Shown: positions 1-8,195, counted from the first letter of the stretch. The stretch: 64,000 bases of DNA from Rossellomorea aquimaris (GCF_020171925.1 NZ_JAIVAR010000001.1:806001-870000); one strand, 5' to 3'. The notes: generated by a model from the letters alone, not told the origin. Program-made: numbers and translations.

Positions 1-232
1 TCCAACTTCACTTAATCAGTTTCATGGTGCTTGTTCTCCCTAAAAGTTCCCCCATTGCCTTACCGGGACAAGCTCCGATTTAAGATTGTGAAGATTAATA
101 TAAAGAGGCGGCGATTCGGTTACTTTCGCACTTAGGATAACCTCCACACGCAATTAAAATCACAATCTCGTTCAAATCGTCTGATCCAAGGTACTTGTCC
201 CCCTGGCACGCGTTGCTAGCGGAAGAATAGGT

Positions 233-901
233 TCACGTCGAAAACAACTTCCAATTTCCTTCAGAGATCACTTCGACCTCTCCGTCTATCACTTTGATGG
301 CGGTTTGATCGTCAATCGCATACGCAGGCCCCTCCATTCCGGCAGCCCATTTCTCTGCGTATGCCATCGTGTTTTCCGGCAGCATCTCGTGATCCAGGTG
401 CGGAAAGATTGAAAAATCGACCAATCCCAGCGTATCATCACAACCTCCAGGCGGAGTCCAGCCTACGAAGGAGTCACCAATGTTCGGAGCCATCACCATG
501 CTTCCTGCGCTCATTCCCACATAGACTGCCTGTAGCGACGGCAAAAGCTCTGCCATTCCGGATTGCTTCATCCAGTAACTAAGATACAAGGCGTCGCCAC
601 CAGAAACCAGCAGGACGTCCGTCTCCCAGACCAACGGCACCCATCGGTCTTCGCCGATACTTGGCAGTGCTGTGAGCTCAAGGACGCCGACGGATTTCCA
701 ACCCAGGTCAACCATTGGATTTTCTGATTTACCGCTGATGAACTCCCATGTCTTGACACCGGGTCCGACCCATGGGTGTCCGTACATCGCGGTTGGGATG
801 CAAAGGGCATTGGATTCTTCGATTGGTTTATCAAGCATGTCAACCAACGCGTCGAGCATACTTTTGTTATTCACACCTGCAGATGTGAGCAGTAATTTCA
901 T
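233..901 (-). CDS. Peptidase E-like protein (S51 family / class I glutamine amidotransferase-like fold)
   Basis: A 222-residue cytoplasmic protein with the S51 nucleophile elbow GMSAGS (Ser131) and a downstream FPHLDHE segment (His168) that would supply the catalytic histidine. Known S51 enzymes cleave Asp-Xaa dipeptides; the length matches the family. The start follows a weak GGAGATG-like ribosome binding site and begins MKLLLTSAGV, the usual N-terminus with a beta strand leading to the active site. It appears monocistronic; the region upstream of it contains no gene. Substrate specificity is inferred from family only. The assignment to the family is secure, the dipeptidase activity less so because many Bacillus paralogues are untested. 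Confidence 0.85.
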   Translation of the reverse strand: MKLLLTSAGVNNKSMLDALVDMLDKPIEESNALCIPTAMYGHPWVGPGVKTWEFISGKSENPMVDLGWKSVGVLELTALPSIGEDRWVPLVWETDVLLVSGGDALYLSYWMKQSGMAELLPSLQAVYVGMSAGSMVMAPNIGDSFVGWTPPGGCDDTLGLVDFSIFPHLDHEMLPENTMAYAEKWAAGMEGPAYAIDDQTAIKVIDGEVEVISEGNWKLFST

Positions 902-1213
902 AACAGCATCTCCATTTCATTGTAGGGGAATCGTCCATACCTCTATAAGACAGAAACAATTTAAGTAGATATCCGTCACCAACTATGTAATCTCCTAAGT
1001 TCTGTTTTCCTTCTTAACATTAATCTGCATTTTGGTTCAATTAGGAGTTCTACAAAAATGGTCGAGAATCCTTCTTTGACCATTCACCCCCGGTACTATC
1101 GATCTCTTTAATAGGCTATCTTGCATTAGTAGAAACTTTAGATGGGCTCTAGACTGATATTCGAATGATTTTCTAAGTGTAAATAGAGCATATTATCGGT
1201 AGGAGGTGATGGA
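902..1213. other. Intergenic region without recognised gene
   Basis: I see no coding frame or structured element here apart from the promoter region that must serve the small gene starting at 1214. It is AT-rich. Confidence 0.5.
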
Positions 1214-1354
1214 ATGGCAAACAAGAAGAAAACAACTAAAGAATTTGTAAAAACCAATTCATTGGATAATACAGTCGATCGACATAACGAAAACGCCAGG
1301 GCAGCTTCAGCTCTTGAACAAAATACCCCAAGAATTAAAACAGATAATCTTTGA
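1214..1354 (+). CDS. Small hydrophilic 46-residue protein, function unknown
   Basis: A short frame starting ATG directly behind a near-perfect ribosome binding site (AGGAGGTGATGG). The product begins MANKKKTTKEF and ends KTDNL; it has no membrane segment, is rich in Lys, Asn, Thr and Glu, and has the composition of small spore or stress proteins of bacilli. I cannot match it to a named SASP family: it lacks the motifs of alpha/beta or gamma SASPs as I know them. The strong Shine-Dalgarno sequence and the in-frame stop at a sensible place support it as a real gene. A spore-associated role is a guess from composition. Confidence 0.55.
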   Translation: MANKKKTTKEFVKTNSLDNTVDRHNENARAASALEQNTPRIKTDNL

Positions 1355-1471
1355 GAGCGAGAAATAGGCGATTAGTGGCCACTCCCATTTCGATGTTGGG
1401 AATGTCTCAAGGAAAAATGTTCATTGAATTTTTTGACAAGTTCCTTGATAAAAATAAATTGTGAATGCATT

Positions 1472-1513
1472 GGGGACGGTTCTAATGCTTCCATAGCGAT
1501 AGAACCGTCCCCC
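1472..1513. repeat. GGGACGGTTCT hairpin repeat, short form
   Basis: The arms GGGGACGGTTCTA and TAGAACCGTCCCC are inverted around a short loop and form a stable hairpin. Related copies lie at 55988-56038 and 62056-62113, and more distant ones at 46801-46862 and 20937-20990. It stands at the end of a truncated minus-strand frame and may act as its terminator. Confidence 0.7.
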
Positions 1514-1627
1514 TTATTTCTTAATTCCCAAGAAATCCTCAACCCATTTATAATCCATTGGCCCATTAGTTATCGTATATTGATCGTGTTCGACTAATAA
1601 TACATTTCTTTCAAATACGATTGGCAT
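1514..1627 (-). pseudogene. Truncated minus-strand coding fragment (37 residues) ending at the hairpin repeat
   Basis: A frame beginning MPIVFERNVLLVEHDQYTIT with an AAGGA-type ribosome binding site upstream. It reads for 37 residues and stops exactly where the GGGACGG repeat begins, with the stop codon made by the junction bases. The order (same strand, just downstream of the esterase gene at 1644-2381) suggests the 5' end of a fourth gene of the esterase/ATP-grasp cluster that was cut off when the repeat or a deletion arrived. I do not recognise the family. It could instead be a genuine tiny gene. Confidence 0.4.
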
Positions 1628-1643
1628 CGTGCTTCTTTTATCC

Positions 1644-2381
1644 TTATATTAATTCCCCTAAATAATACGGCATTTGGCGTCGCCACCAAACCCAATCATG
1701 GGAAACATCCTCGCCCCATTCATCAAACCATGCTGAAATTTGTTTCTCTTCAAAGGCTTCTTTCAACGTAAAATAGGAAGGCAGGCCATCCTGTTCCCAA
1801 TCACCACGCCCGTTACAAATAATGATATCTGCTGAACGATATCGATCAATAAACCAGCCGTTATTTTGATTCCATATGTAATCACTCGGTGAATTTTCGT
1901 ATACAAGCTGATCATTTCCGTAATCCCCACAAAAAAAACGTGCGTCGTAAACACCACTAAGTGCAACGGTTGATTGGAAGACATCCGGATGCCTCAAGAG
2001 AAAGTTCAACGCATGATAGCCCCCCATACTACACCCCGTTGTCATCATCGGATCAAACCAATCCGTTTTATGTTTAATAAATGGAATCGCTTCTGAAATG
2101 ACATAGCGGTCATATGCTTCATGAGCTAATGCACGGTCATGCGCAGGTTTAGAGTTGTGCAGCCAGCTTTCGCTATCAATACTGGCCAATGTAAAAAACT
2201 GAACTTTTCCCGATTCGATAAAGTCCTTACACGCATCAATCATTCCAAAATTTCCGTATTCAAAATGCGTCCCTCCAGATGAAGGGAAAACGACGATTGG
2301 CATGCCACTGTGCCCATATCTGTTCAACGGCATTTCACGTCCTAATTCGCCACTCCAGTGGTTTAAGTGTTCAATATGCAT
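1644..2381 (-). CDS. Putative esterase of the alpha/beta-hydrolase fold (COG4947-like)
   Basis: A 245-residue cytoplasmic hydrolase, starting MHIEHLNHWSGEL. The nucleophile elbow is GCSMGG, followed by a conserved HALNFLLRHPDVF helix; acidic and His residues of a triad are available near the C-terminus (SHDWVWWRRQMPYYL). The frame is open further upstream, but the ATG at 2381 has a TAGGAG ribosome binding site and leaves only an 11-bp overlap with the ATP-grasp gene, so I chose it. Translational coupling with that gene is likely. The natural ester is unknown. Together with the second esterase and the ligase it looks like a small metabolic unit, perhaps making and releasing an amide or ester conjugate; that is inference. 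Confidence 0.8.
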   Translation of the reverse strand: MHIEHLNHWSGELGREMPLNRYGHSGMPIVVFPSSGGTHFEYGNFGMIDACKDFIESGKVQFFTLASIDSESWLHNSKPAHDRALAHEAYDRYVISEAIPFIKHKTDWFDPMMTTGCSMGGYHALNFLLRHPDVFQSTVALSGVYDARFFCGDYGNDQLVYENSPSDYIWNQNNGWFIDRYRSADIIICNGRGDWEQDGLPSYFTLKEAFEEKQISAWFDEWGEDVSHDWVWWRRQMPYYLGELI

Positions 2382-3567
2382 AAGAAAAACTCCTATCCCT
2401 AACTTTTCGTTTATGGACAAAACGGATGATGTCATCGACTTCTTCAGGGGAATCTGCATTAATCGCATAAAATTGATTGCCTTGGAGTGCCGCAAACGCA
2501 TCTGGAATGCGCTGTTCAAACTTCACCCGGTCGCCAAACCGCTCATATATTGCATTCGTATCATGTTGATACTCATAGGCATCACGCTGTGTGATCCCTA
2601 CACAGTACTGATTTTCGACATCGGATTCCTTATATTCTCCTCCTGTCACAATAGAAGCGTACTGAGCAAATAGATCAATGGAGTACGCGAAATTGTACAT
2701 ATCAATCGTGTAGCCGCCAGCCAAGCGGTTATTGTATTCAAGTGCGACATAATCCCCATCTTCTAATTTAAAAAACTCAATATGGAAAAAGCGCTCCTTC
2801 ATGCCAAATGCATTCACAATCGCCTTTCCATAAGCTTCGAGCTTTGGATCCATTTCTTTTTGAATCACATAAGCTAAATCCAACTGACCCTTCACGAGTT
2901 CCAAAGTCGGCATATTATAGGTGAAGCTTGTCTGGAAAACAATGTTCCCTTTCTGATCGACTAACCCATCATATGTACAAAGTACGCCTCCTTCGACATA
3001 TGGTTCTACGAAGTATACTTGTGCTTCTCCCCATTCTTCTTCAAAATGACGTACAGCCTCTTCTGAACATAATTTAAAGGTTGCAGCGGATCCAACTCCA
3101 TTATCCGGTTTTGCGATAACTGGCAGTCCTAATTCATCAATGGCTTTACTTAGCTCCATTTTCGTCCTGACGACTCTTCCTTCTACAACAGGCACACCTG
3201 CTTTTTCAAAGAGCTTTTTCATTTCAGATTTATACTTCACTTTTTTCAAGTCGTTCGTTTTATTTCCGTACACGTTAAATTGCTCACGCAACTGCGCATC
3301 AAGTTCTAACCAGTATTCGTTATTCGATTCAATACGATCAATTGGACCATGCTTATACATTAAAAAGGCAACAGCACGTTTCACTTCGTCTATATCTTCT
3401 AGATCATGTACACGATAATATTCTGTTAAAGAGTTTTGTAATTCTGAACCTAATTGGTCATACGGCTCTTCGCCAATTCCAAGAACATTGACACCTGCAT
3501 CATGTAAACGATGAGCAAATGCCTGAAAATTACCTGGATAATAGGGTGAGATCAAAATATAATTCAT
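2371..3567 (-). CDS. ATP-grasp family ligase
   Basis: A 398-residue protein of the ATP-grasp superfamily (carbamoyl-phosphate-synthase-like or carboxylate-amine-ligase-like). An N-terminal Rossmann-like domain (MNYILISPYYPGNFQAFAHR) precedes the ATP-grasp core: VIAKPDNGVGSAATFK near residues 150-165 is the nucleotide-binding lysine and small loop, and ALEYNNRLAGGYTIDMYNF near 280-300 carries the Glu/Asn metal ligands. ATP-grasp enzymes activate a carboxylate as acyl phosphate and join it to an amine or thiol; the substrate here cannot be read. It is the central gene of three co-directional genes with an esterase at each side and overlaps the downstream one by 11 bp, so the three are probably one transcript. 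Confidence 0.85.
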   Translation of the reverse strand: MNYILISPYYPGNFQAFAHRLHDAGVNVLGIGEEPYDQLGSELQNSLTEYYRVHDLEDIDEVKRAVAFLMYKHGPIDRIESNNEYWLELDAQLREQFNVYGNKTNDLKKVKYKSEMKKLFEKAGVPVVEGRVVRTKMELSKAIDELGLPVIAKPDNGVGSAATFKLCSEEAVRHFEEEWGEAQVYFVEPYVEGGVLCTYDGLVDQKGNIVFQTSFTYNMPTLELVKGQLDLAYVIQKEMDPKLEAYGKAIVNAFGMKERFFHIEFFKLEDGDYVALEYNNRLAGGYTIDMYNFAYSIDLFAQYASIVTGGEYKESDVENQYCVGITQRDAYEYQHDTNAIYERFGDRVKFEQRIPDAFAALQGNQFYAINADSPEEVDDIIRFVHKRKVRDRSFSYAY

Positions 3568-3684
3568 AAAAAAGCTCCTTTCCCCGAATTAAAAAAATTA
3601 TTATATTAATCTACTATTCTGAAATATTCAAAAAAGTAATATCCTTCATCATGTCATTCTGTCAAATAGTATAATCTAGTTCAT

Positions 3685-4515
3685 TCAAGACCACTTCTCA
3701 CTTAAAAAACGGAAACAGTTTGGCAGGTGTTTAGCCCAAGCTTTTTCATGATGTTCTTCATCCGCAAAAATATGGAAGCGAATGTGATCAATTGGAACTG
3801 CGCCTTCTATCAGTTGTTTATAATACTTAAGCGAGCAATCGATATAGGCCTGTTTCATATTACCATGCATCAATTGTCGATCGGCATCATCGCCTTCCTG
3901 AGTCCCAACTTGAATGTACACACGTTGTTCAGGATCCAACTCTTCCCTAGCAATATAACTATCAAAGGCTTTACCTGTTATCCAATTGGCTAAGGAAAAT
4001 ATGCCTAAACCACCAATTTGATCCCTATATTCAATCCCCATAAAAGCGGAAATAGTGCCTCCAAGTGAACTGCCGATCATCGCTGTATGAGTTTTATCCG
4101 ATTTCGTTCGGTAATTCTTATCGATAAACGGCTTCACGACTTTCATGACAAACTCAGCAAACTCCGCGCCTCTTCCGCCCAGTTCAATATTTTCAGGAAG
4201 GGGGCTTTCAGTTATTTTCCAAGGTGTATATTCATCAATACGATCTTGCCCACCGTTATCGATTCCAACAACAATCATCCTTGGTAAATCGGTGTTTCCT
4301 TTAATTGCCTGAATCACTTTCCATGAATGCCCACTATAAGATTCACTACTGTAGAAAACATTTTGTCCATCATGCATATAGACAACTGGATAATCGACTG
4401 CCTCATCCTGATCATAATTTTCCGGCAATAAAACACGTACGCGACGTTTTTCATTTTTATAAGACATATGTAATTGATGTGTTTCTAGATTCAAATAAAA
4501 ATCGGATTCATCCAT
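3685..4515 (-). CDS. Esterase family protein, IroE/Fes-like alpha/beta hydrolase
   Basis: A 276-residue hydrolase with the YMHDGQN box of the esterase-D/IroE group near residue 50, the nucleophile elbow GSSLGG near residue 150, and a late EEHHEKAW segment holding the likely catalytic His. No signal peptide, so it should act in the cytoplasm. It is the first gene of the esterase/ATP-grasp/esterase run; the spacing to the ligase is 117 bp, so it may have a separate promoter. The family includes siderophore esterases, but there are no siderophore genes here, so I name only the fold. The ATG lies behind a GAGGAAG ribosome binding site. Confidence 0.82.
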   Translation of the reverse strand: MDESDFYLNLETHQLHMSYKNEKRRVRVLLPENYDQDEAVDYPVVYMHDGQNVFYSSESYSGHSWKVIQAIKGNTDLPRMIVVGIDNGGQDRIDEYTPWKITESPLPENIELGGRGAEFAEFVMKVVKPFIDKNYRTKSDKTHTAMIGSSLGGTISAFMGIEYRDQIGGLGIFSLANWITGKAFDSYIAREELDPEQRVYIQVGTQEGDDADRQLMHGNMKQAYIDCSLKYYKQLIEGAVPIDHIRFHIFADEEHHEKAWAKHLPNCFRFLSEKWS

Positions 4516-4618
4516 TTAACTTCCTCACTTCATATTCCTGCATACACGCAACAGCAATCGCCAAATCAAACATGGCACCATTATTCTTCTGATCAGAAGG
4601 TGACAGATTCAACCACCA
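4508..4618 (-). pseudogene. Remnant of a YifB/ComM-type Mg-chelatase-like AAA ATPase
   Basis: The minus strand reads LNLSPSDQKNNGAMFDLAIA followed by VACMQEY. This matches the highly conserved N-terminal stretch of YifB/ComM proteins (VNLxPADxxKxGxxFDLPIA). Only about 37 residues remain, with no start codon and no downstream ATPase domain, so it is a gene fossil directly upstream of, and overlapping the 5' end of, the esterase gene at 3685-4515. The similarity is judged by eye. Confidence 0.55.
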
Positions 4619-5094
4619 ACATATATGTACCAAAGAACTTCAAGAAAACGTACTGAAAACAGAAAGCGAGATAACGACCTATCTTTATCATGGATCAAGC
4701 ACCCTTGAACTTTATTTAAGATACAAGAGATTTCACTATTTCACTTCATTTTATACGTTTTCTGATAAAAACATTGTCAGAATTCAGCCGAATATATTCA
4801 GAGAAATTATCAAAATAAGTCGATTTAACGCTTCTCTCCTTACTCTTTAAACACCCTTATCGAAAACACGGGTCTTTCCCCCATAACTTAACGGGGGTCA
4901 AACCCCAATAACCCTGTATCAGTATGTTGCACGGGTATCCCCATTCTCATCGAATCATGTTTCAATGTCTGTGTGAGGATTGTACCCACTCGATGAGATA
5001 CTTCTTAAAGAAAGACAGGCTCCATTTTTTAAAAATTAAAAAGAGTAAAGCGTGAACTTTCAACACTCTACTCTTAAAGCTTCTAGCAACTATG
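4619..5094. other. Intergenic region without recognised gene
   Basis: No supported coding frame. Around 4868-4905 the run CCCCCATAACTTAACGGGGG makes a small hairpin, possibly a decayed relative of the GGGAC hairpin family. The rest is AT-rich. Confidence 0.4.
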
Positions 5095-5655
5095 TTATTT
5101 CTGTTCTTTCCACTCTCTCTTCAACAACGAATAAGAATAATGATCAAAATATTCTCCCCTAAACAAATGCTTGTCTCGATAAATGCCTTCCCTTTTGAAA
5201 CCTAGGCGCTCTAATAGATTTGTAGACCTCGTATTTCCTAGAGCTACATAAGCATTGATCCTATTTAGGTCCATATTGTGAAATCCACTCTCTATCGCAG
5301 CCACCAATGCCTCTTTCATATAGCCGCGTCCCCAGTATTCATGCCACAAATCATATCCTATTTCTGCAATATGATTGGTCCTGTCCCATGCATCGAATCC
5401 ACAAGTACCCATCTTTTCATGGCTGTCTTTTGCCTCTAGGATCCATCGATTAGATCCTTTTTCTTCCGGATTCTTATTCCATTGAACAAACTCGATTGCA
5501 TCCTCTTTCACGGTATAAAGCTCTTCATCGTACAGAAATTCACATACCTTTTCATCACTGAAAAGTTTGAAGATAAACTCGATATCAGCATCGGTGACGT
5601 TTCTTAACCTCAAACGATTCGTCTCTAAATCAGGAAAAAATCGTTCCCCACTCAT
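5095..5655 (-). CDS. GNAT family N-acetyltransferase, RimJ/RimL-like
   Basis: About 186 residues. It opens with the RimJ/RimL signature LETNRLRLRNVTDADIEFIF, carries the acetyl-CoA-binding motif A as EIGYDLWHEYWGRGYMKEAL (residues about 100-120) and the NxRSTNLLERLGFKREG segment of motif B. Such enzymes transfer an acetyl group to protein N-termini or small amines; the target here is unknown. Of several possible starts (a GTG at 5673, ATG at 5658 and 5655) I prefer 5655 because the AAGAGGTG ribosome binding site then lies six bases upstream. It follows the Nudix gene by 30 bp on the same strand and is probably co-transcribed with it. Confidence 0.85.
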   Translation of the reverse strand: MSGERFFPDLETNRLRLRNVTDADIEFIFKLFSDEKVCEFLYDEELYTVKEDAIEFVQWNKNPEEKGSNRWILEAKDSHEKMGTCGFDAWDRTNHIAEIGYDLWHEYWGRGYMKEALVAAIESGFHNMDLNRINAYVALGNTRSTNLLERLGFKREGIYRDKHLFRGEYFDHYSYSLLKREWKEQK

Positions 5656-5685
5656 CATAAACACCTCTTTCACTTGTTTGTTCTC

Positions 5686-6150
5686 TTATTTCGTTAATCC
5701 TCCTTCTCGCTCAACATATTCACGAATAATTGGTACGTCTGGTGGATTCAAATTTAAAGGGAGGTCTGTCAGCTTGAAGAATTTCAACTCTTTAACTTCA
5801 TCCTCTTGTTCTCTTAACTCCCCTTCGTACTCCTTACATATGAACGTTGTCACGATGTTGTATACCTCATCTCCATGAGGGTATTGATAATAAAAATCCT
5901 CTCCGGAATAGACATTGAATAGTGTTAGTTTAGTTGCCTTTAGGCCGGTCTCTTCCACCAATTCTCGTTGAGCCACTTGCTCTAATGTTTCCCCCAGTTC
6001 TAATGATCCGCCGGCTAATCCCCAGCAATCATTGTCCCTGCGGAGTTGTAATAATAACTCATTACGTAGGTTAATCAGAATCACATTTGCACCTGTCATA
6101 ATGAGTGGGCGACTGCCGACTACTTTTCTTAAATCCATTATGTATCCCAT
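5686..6150 (-). CDS. Nudix hydrolase
   Basis: A 154-residue protein with a complete Nudix box, GGSLELGETLEQVAQRELVE followed by ETGL, near residues 45-68, where the REVEE-type glutamates bind the metal. Family members hydrolyse nucleoside diphosphates linked to another group, with substrates from oxidised nucleotides to NDP-sugars; nothing here settles which. The protein belongs to the small single-domain type. The start has GGAGG only four bases upstream, so an internal ATG (MDLRKVV) is also possible. It probably forms an operon with the following acetyltransferase. Confidence 0.88.
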   Translation of the reverse strand: MGYIMDLRKVVGSRPLIMTGANVILINLRNELLLQLRRDNDCWGLAGGSLELGETLEQVAQRELVEETGLKATKLTLFNVYSGEDFYYQYPHGDEVYNIVTTFICKEYEGELREQEDEVKELKFFKLTDLPLNLNPPDVPIIREYVEREGGLTK

Positions 6151-6301
6151 ATAGCCTCCAATAGTTTTCTTGCTTCTTGCCGACCTTTAGCTTACATCTT
6201 TAAAAACAAGGATCTGATTCCCTTAGCTTAGCAAGGGGCAGACGCCAGACAAGCTAAAAAGAGTGGGATCCCTTCCCACCCTTCTTATATTAATCTAGTC
6301 T

Positions 6302-6370
6302 CTATTTTTTCCTTCTAATAATAATCACTGTAGTCAAAACAATAAGGAGTAAAAACATACCGCTAGCCAT
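6302..6370 (-). CDS. Possible 22-residue membrane peptide
   Basis: ATG at 6370 follows AAAGGTGGAAGG and encodes MASGMFLLLIVLTTVIIIRR plus two lysines before the stop. One hydrophobic helix with a basic C-terminal end is typical of small membrane peptides such as regulators of larger membrane proteins or type I toxins. No antisense RNA promoter could be identified. It is below normal gene-calling size, and the evidence is only the ribosome binding site and the composition. Confidence 0.4.
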   Translation of the reverse strand: MASGMFLLLIVLTTVIIIRRKK

Positions 6371-6491
6371 TTGCCTTCCACCTTTCTGAACGTGTTTTTA
6401 ACGATCAAACATAAGGTTTGATTGTGCCATTAGTAGACTGTTTCAATACAAAGTGACACATTCTCCCCAACCTAAGATGTACTTCTTTATC

Positions 6492-6926
6492 TCAGGTTTC
6501 TTTCGTAATATGGCGGAAGATCATTGGAGCGAATAGTGATAGGAGCAGAATGATTAATGTGATCCACCATCCGATTGAGTTGAAGGTGTCCTCCGGGATG
6601 ATAAATGTGTATCCCATGTACGATAGGAACAAAACGGCTTGAAGCAACTTCAATGCTTTCGCATCGGCTTCATTTTTCTCTGCGACAAGTCTTTCATCCG
6701 TTTCGGATAGGATTACTTTCGGGTTCTTTTTTATTTTCATCAGTTTAAGGAAAGAAGCTAGGGCTGCACTAAGAGGAATAAGCGATAAAGCGAGCAGGGC
6801 TTTGTTGTTTGCGAAAGATACTTCCTGTATATCGAAAATAAACCAGGTGACAAGAAGGGCCAAGCTTACCAGCATAAGTACACCGATGGTTATCTTTGTT
6901 TCCTTTACAACTTTTTCAACACTCAT
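6492..6926 (-). CDS. Membrane protein of an Xre/membrane-protein pair
   Basis: About 144 residues with four predicted membrane helices arranged in two pairs: ITIGVLMLVSLALLVTWFIF and ALLALSLIPLSAALASFLKL, then two after a charged central stretch (SETDERLVAEKNEADAKALK). The central stretch resembles that of small bacterial DUF2178-like membrane proteins. I start it at 6926 (MSVEKVV) because GGAGG lies seven bases upstream there, whereas the upstream ATG would almost touch the ribosome binding site. It begins three bases after the stop of the regulator gene, so the two are translated from one message. Function unknown. Confidence 0.75.
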   Translation of the reverse strand: MSVEKVVKETKITIGVLMLVSLALLVTWFIFDIQEVSFANNKALLALSLIPLSAALASFLKLMKIKKNPKVILSETDERLVAEKNEADAKALKLLQAVLFLSYMGYTFIIPEDTFNSIGWWITLIILLLSLFAPMIFRHITKET

Positions 6927-6928
6927 CG

Positions 6929-7123
6929 TCATTCCTCCCAAAATAAATCGTTCAACGTTTTATTTAGAGCTTTGCAAATGGCTGTACATAATTTCAGACT
7001 CGGGTTATAGTTTCCTGCTTCGATCAGATTGATTGTCTGCCTGGTGACGCCAACGATGCTTGCTAACTTTTCTTGGGACACATCCGCTTCCACTCGCGCC
7101 ATCTTCATTTTTCGGTTTTTCAA
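6929..7123 (-). CDS. Xre-family helix-turn-helix regulator (YozG/YgzD-like)
   Basis: A 64-residue single-domain DNA-binding protein. The HTH is MARVEADVSQEKLASIVGVT followed by RQTINLIEAGNYNPSL, the standard Cro/CI-type fold, and the C-terminus LNKTLNDLFWEE is typical of the small Bacillus regulators that sit next to a membrane protein gene. In the known cases the pair is autoregulated; I infer the same here. The start codon lies behind a GGAGGG ribosome binding site. Confidence 0.88.
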   Translation of the reverse strand: MKNRKMKMARVEADVSQEKLASIVGVTRQTINLIEAGNYNPSLKLCTAICKALNKTLNDLFWEE

Positions 7124-7270
7124 GAAATTCCCTCCTCACTTACAGTATATTCAAAATACTTCAAATATGTCAATTATATCTTACATATTGTCATGTATTT
7201 TAAACAGGGAGAGCGATGATGGGTTTTGTGCTTCCCCTTTTTCCACGGTGAACCCACCCGATGATTCCCA

Positions 7271-7300
7271 AAAAAATAGAGCGGGGAACATCCCCACTCT
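7271..7300 (-). terminator. Rho-independent terminator after the anti-sigma gene
   Basis: On the minus strand AGAGTGGGGATGTTCCCCGC closes a hairpin that is followed by CTCTATTTTTTT. It lies just downstream of the anti-sigma stop codon. Confidence 0.75.
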
Positions 7301-7321
7301 ACTTCGTCGTCCTTTTATAAA

Positions 7322-8089
7322 TCAATCAACCATCTGATTGGCAAGATCCACTAACACTTCTCGCGCATCATAGCTTTTCTCCGGATCATGTAGGTAAATT
7401 TTAAGGTTTATCCCTCTTTTGTCCTTAAATTGGATCCTTCCTCCATCATTCTTCACTTCCAAGTCGCCTTGCACCCCTTTTTTGAGTTCCACTTTTTCGA
7501 GCGATGACTCTGACTGGTTCCCACTTTCAATAAACTCCTGCTCAAAGTCAACGGCTTCAACCAGGATGAAGTGATTTCCATTGGCAGCTCTAAAGGTAGC
7601 CGAGATGTCTTTTCCATCCGTATTGGAAGGGAAATGCCAGTCGTTAACTCCCTCGACAACAAATTCAGAGTCAAAAGGCAGCTTCTCGGGTAAGTTCAAT
7701 TTAAATGGTAAAGCGTTAAGAGCGTCGTCCACCGATTCAGCATAATAGGATTTCGGCTGCCTGGTCAGGAACTCCTTCTTCTGCTCCTCTGACATTTCCT
7801 CAAGTCCGTGGATTTCACTTTCTTTCAAGAGGGACGTATCCAACTTGTCAGGCTGTCCGCCTCCGAGAAAGGAGAATAGCCCCGTTTGACTCCCGATCAA
7901 CCCGATCATCAAGAGAACCGCTGCACCTGCAAGGCTCAAACTGAGTACTTCAGGAAACCATCTTCTCTTGGCAGGAGGTACTTGGTGATTCTCTAGCTTG
8001 GTGAGCAATTCAACCTCTTCTTCCTTCGAAAAGACCGTTCCTTCTCCGATATGATGGTGAATCGCATCATGAATTCGTTTATTGCTCAT
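7322..8089 (-). CDS. Anti-sigma factor, cognate to the interrupted ECF sigma gene
   Basis: About 255 residues: a cytoplasmic N-terminal part (MSNKRIHDAIHHHIGEGTVF), a single membrane helix near residues 50-70 (LSLSLAGAAVLLMIGLIG) and an extracytoplasmic domain of about 180 residues with a DUF4367-like pattern. It would hold the ECF sigma factor at the membrane and release it on a cell-envelope signal. The ATG at 8089 overlaps the sigma stop codon (ATGAGCAATAA) with GGAGG eight bases upstream, a classic coupled sigma/anti-sigma arrangement. The sigma gene has been split by a transposon, so this anti-sigma factor probably lacks its partner and its promoter. Confidence 0.82.
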   Translation of the reverse strand: MSNKRIHDAIHHHIGEGTVFSKEEEVELLTKLENHQVPPAKRRWFPEVLSLSLAGAAVLLMIGLIGSQTGLFSFLGGGQPDKLDTSLLKESEIHGLEEMSEEQKKEFLTRQPKSYYAESVDDALNALPFKLNLPEKLPFDSEFVVEGVNDWHFPSNTDGKDISATFRAANGNHFILVEAVDFEQEFIESGNQSESSLEKVELKKGVQGDLEVKNDGGRIQFKDKRGINLKIYLHDPEKSYDAREVLVDLANQMVD

Positions 8090-8195
8090 CGAGATCGCCT
8101 CCAAGCTTCTGGTTTAAAAGACTGCGGGCCCTTGATAATCTGGTTCTGATCGTAGAAGAGTTAATGCCAAGGACTTCCGAGATCTCTTCAATCCT
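8079..8195 (-). pseudogene. ECF sigma factor gene, 3' part (region 4), cut by the transposon
   Basis: The minus strand reads EEISEVLGINSSTIRTRLSR, then ARSLLNQKLGGDLDEQ, the helix-turn-helix of sigma region 4.2. It has no start; the other part lies at 18002-18424. Joining the two across one copy of the 6-bp duplication gives ...FFYYQELRIEEISEVLG... without a gap, so before the insertion this was one intact gene of about 180 codons. Confidence 0.88.
8190..8195. repeat. Target site duplication, left copy
   Basis: AATCCT immediately outside the left terminal GGGG; the same hexamer follows the right end at 18002-18007. Confidence 0.85.

Noticed and set aside
1..232. A coding fragment at the left edge
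   Set aside because: No frame of useful length or recognisable residues; nothing can be supported.
1372..1566. A 64-codon minus-strand frame
   Set aside because: It runs straight through both arms of the GGGACGG hairpin and has no ribosome binding site; the part beyond the repeat belongs to the 1514-1627 fragment in another reading.
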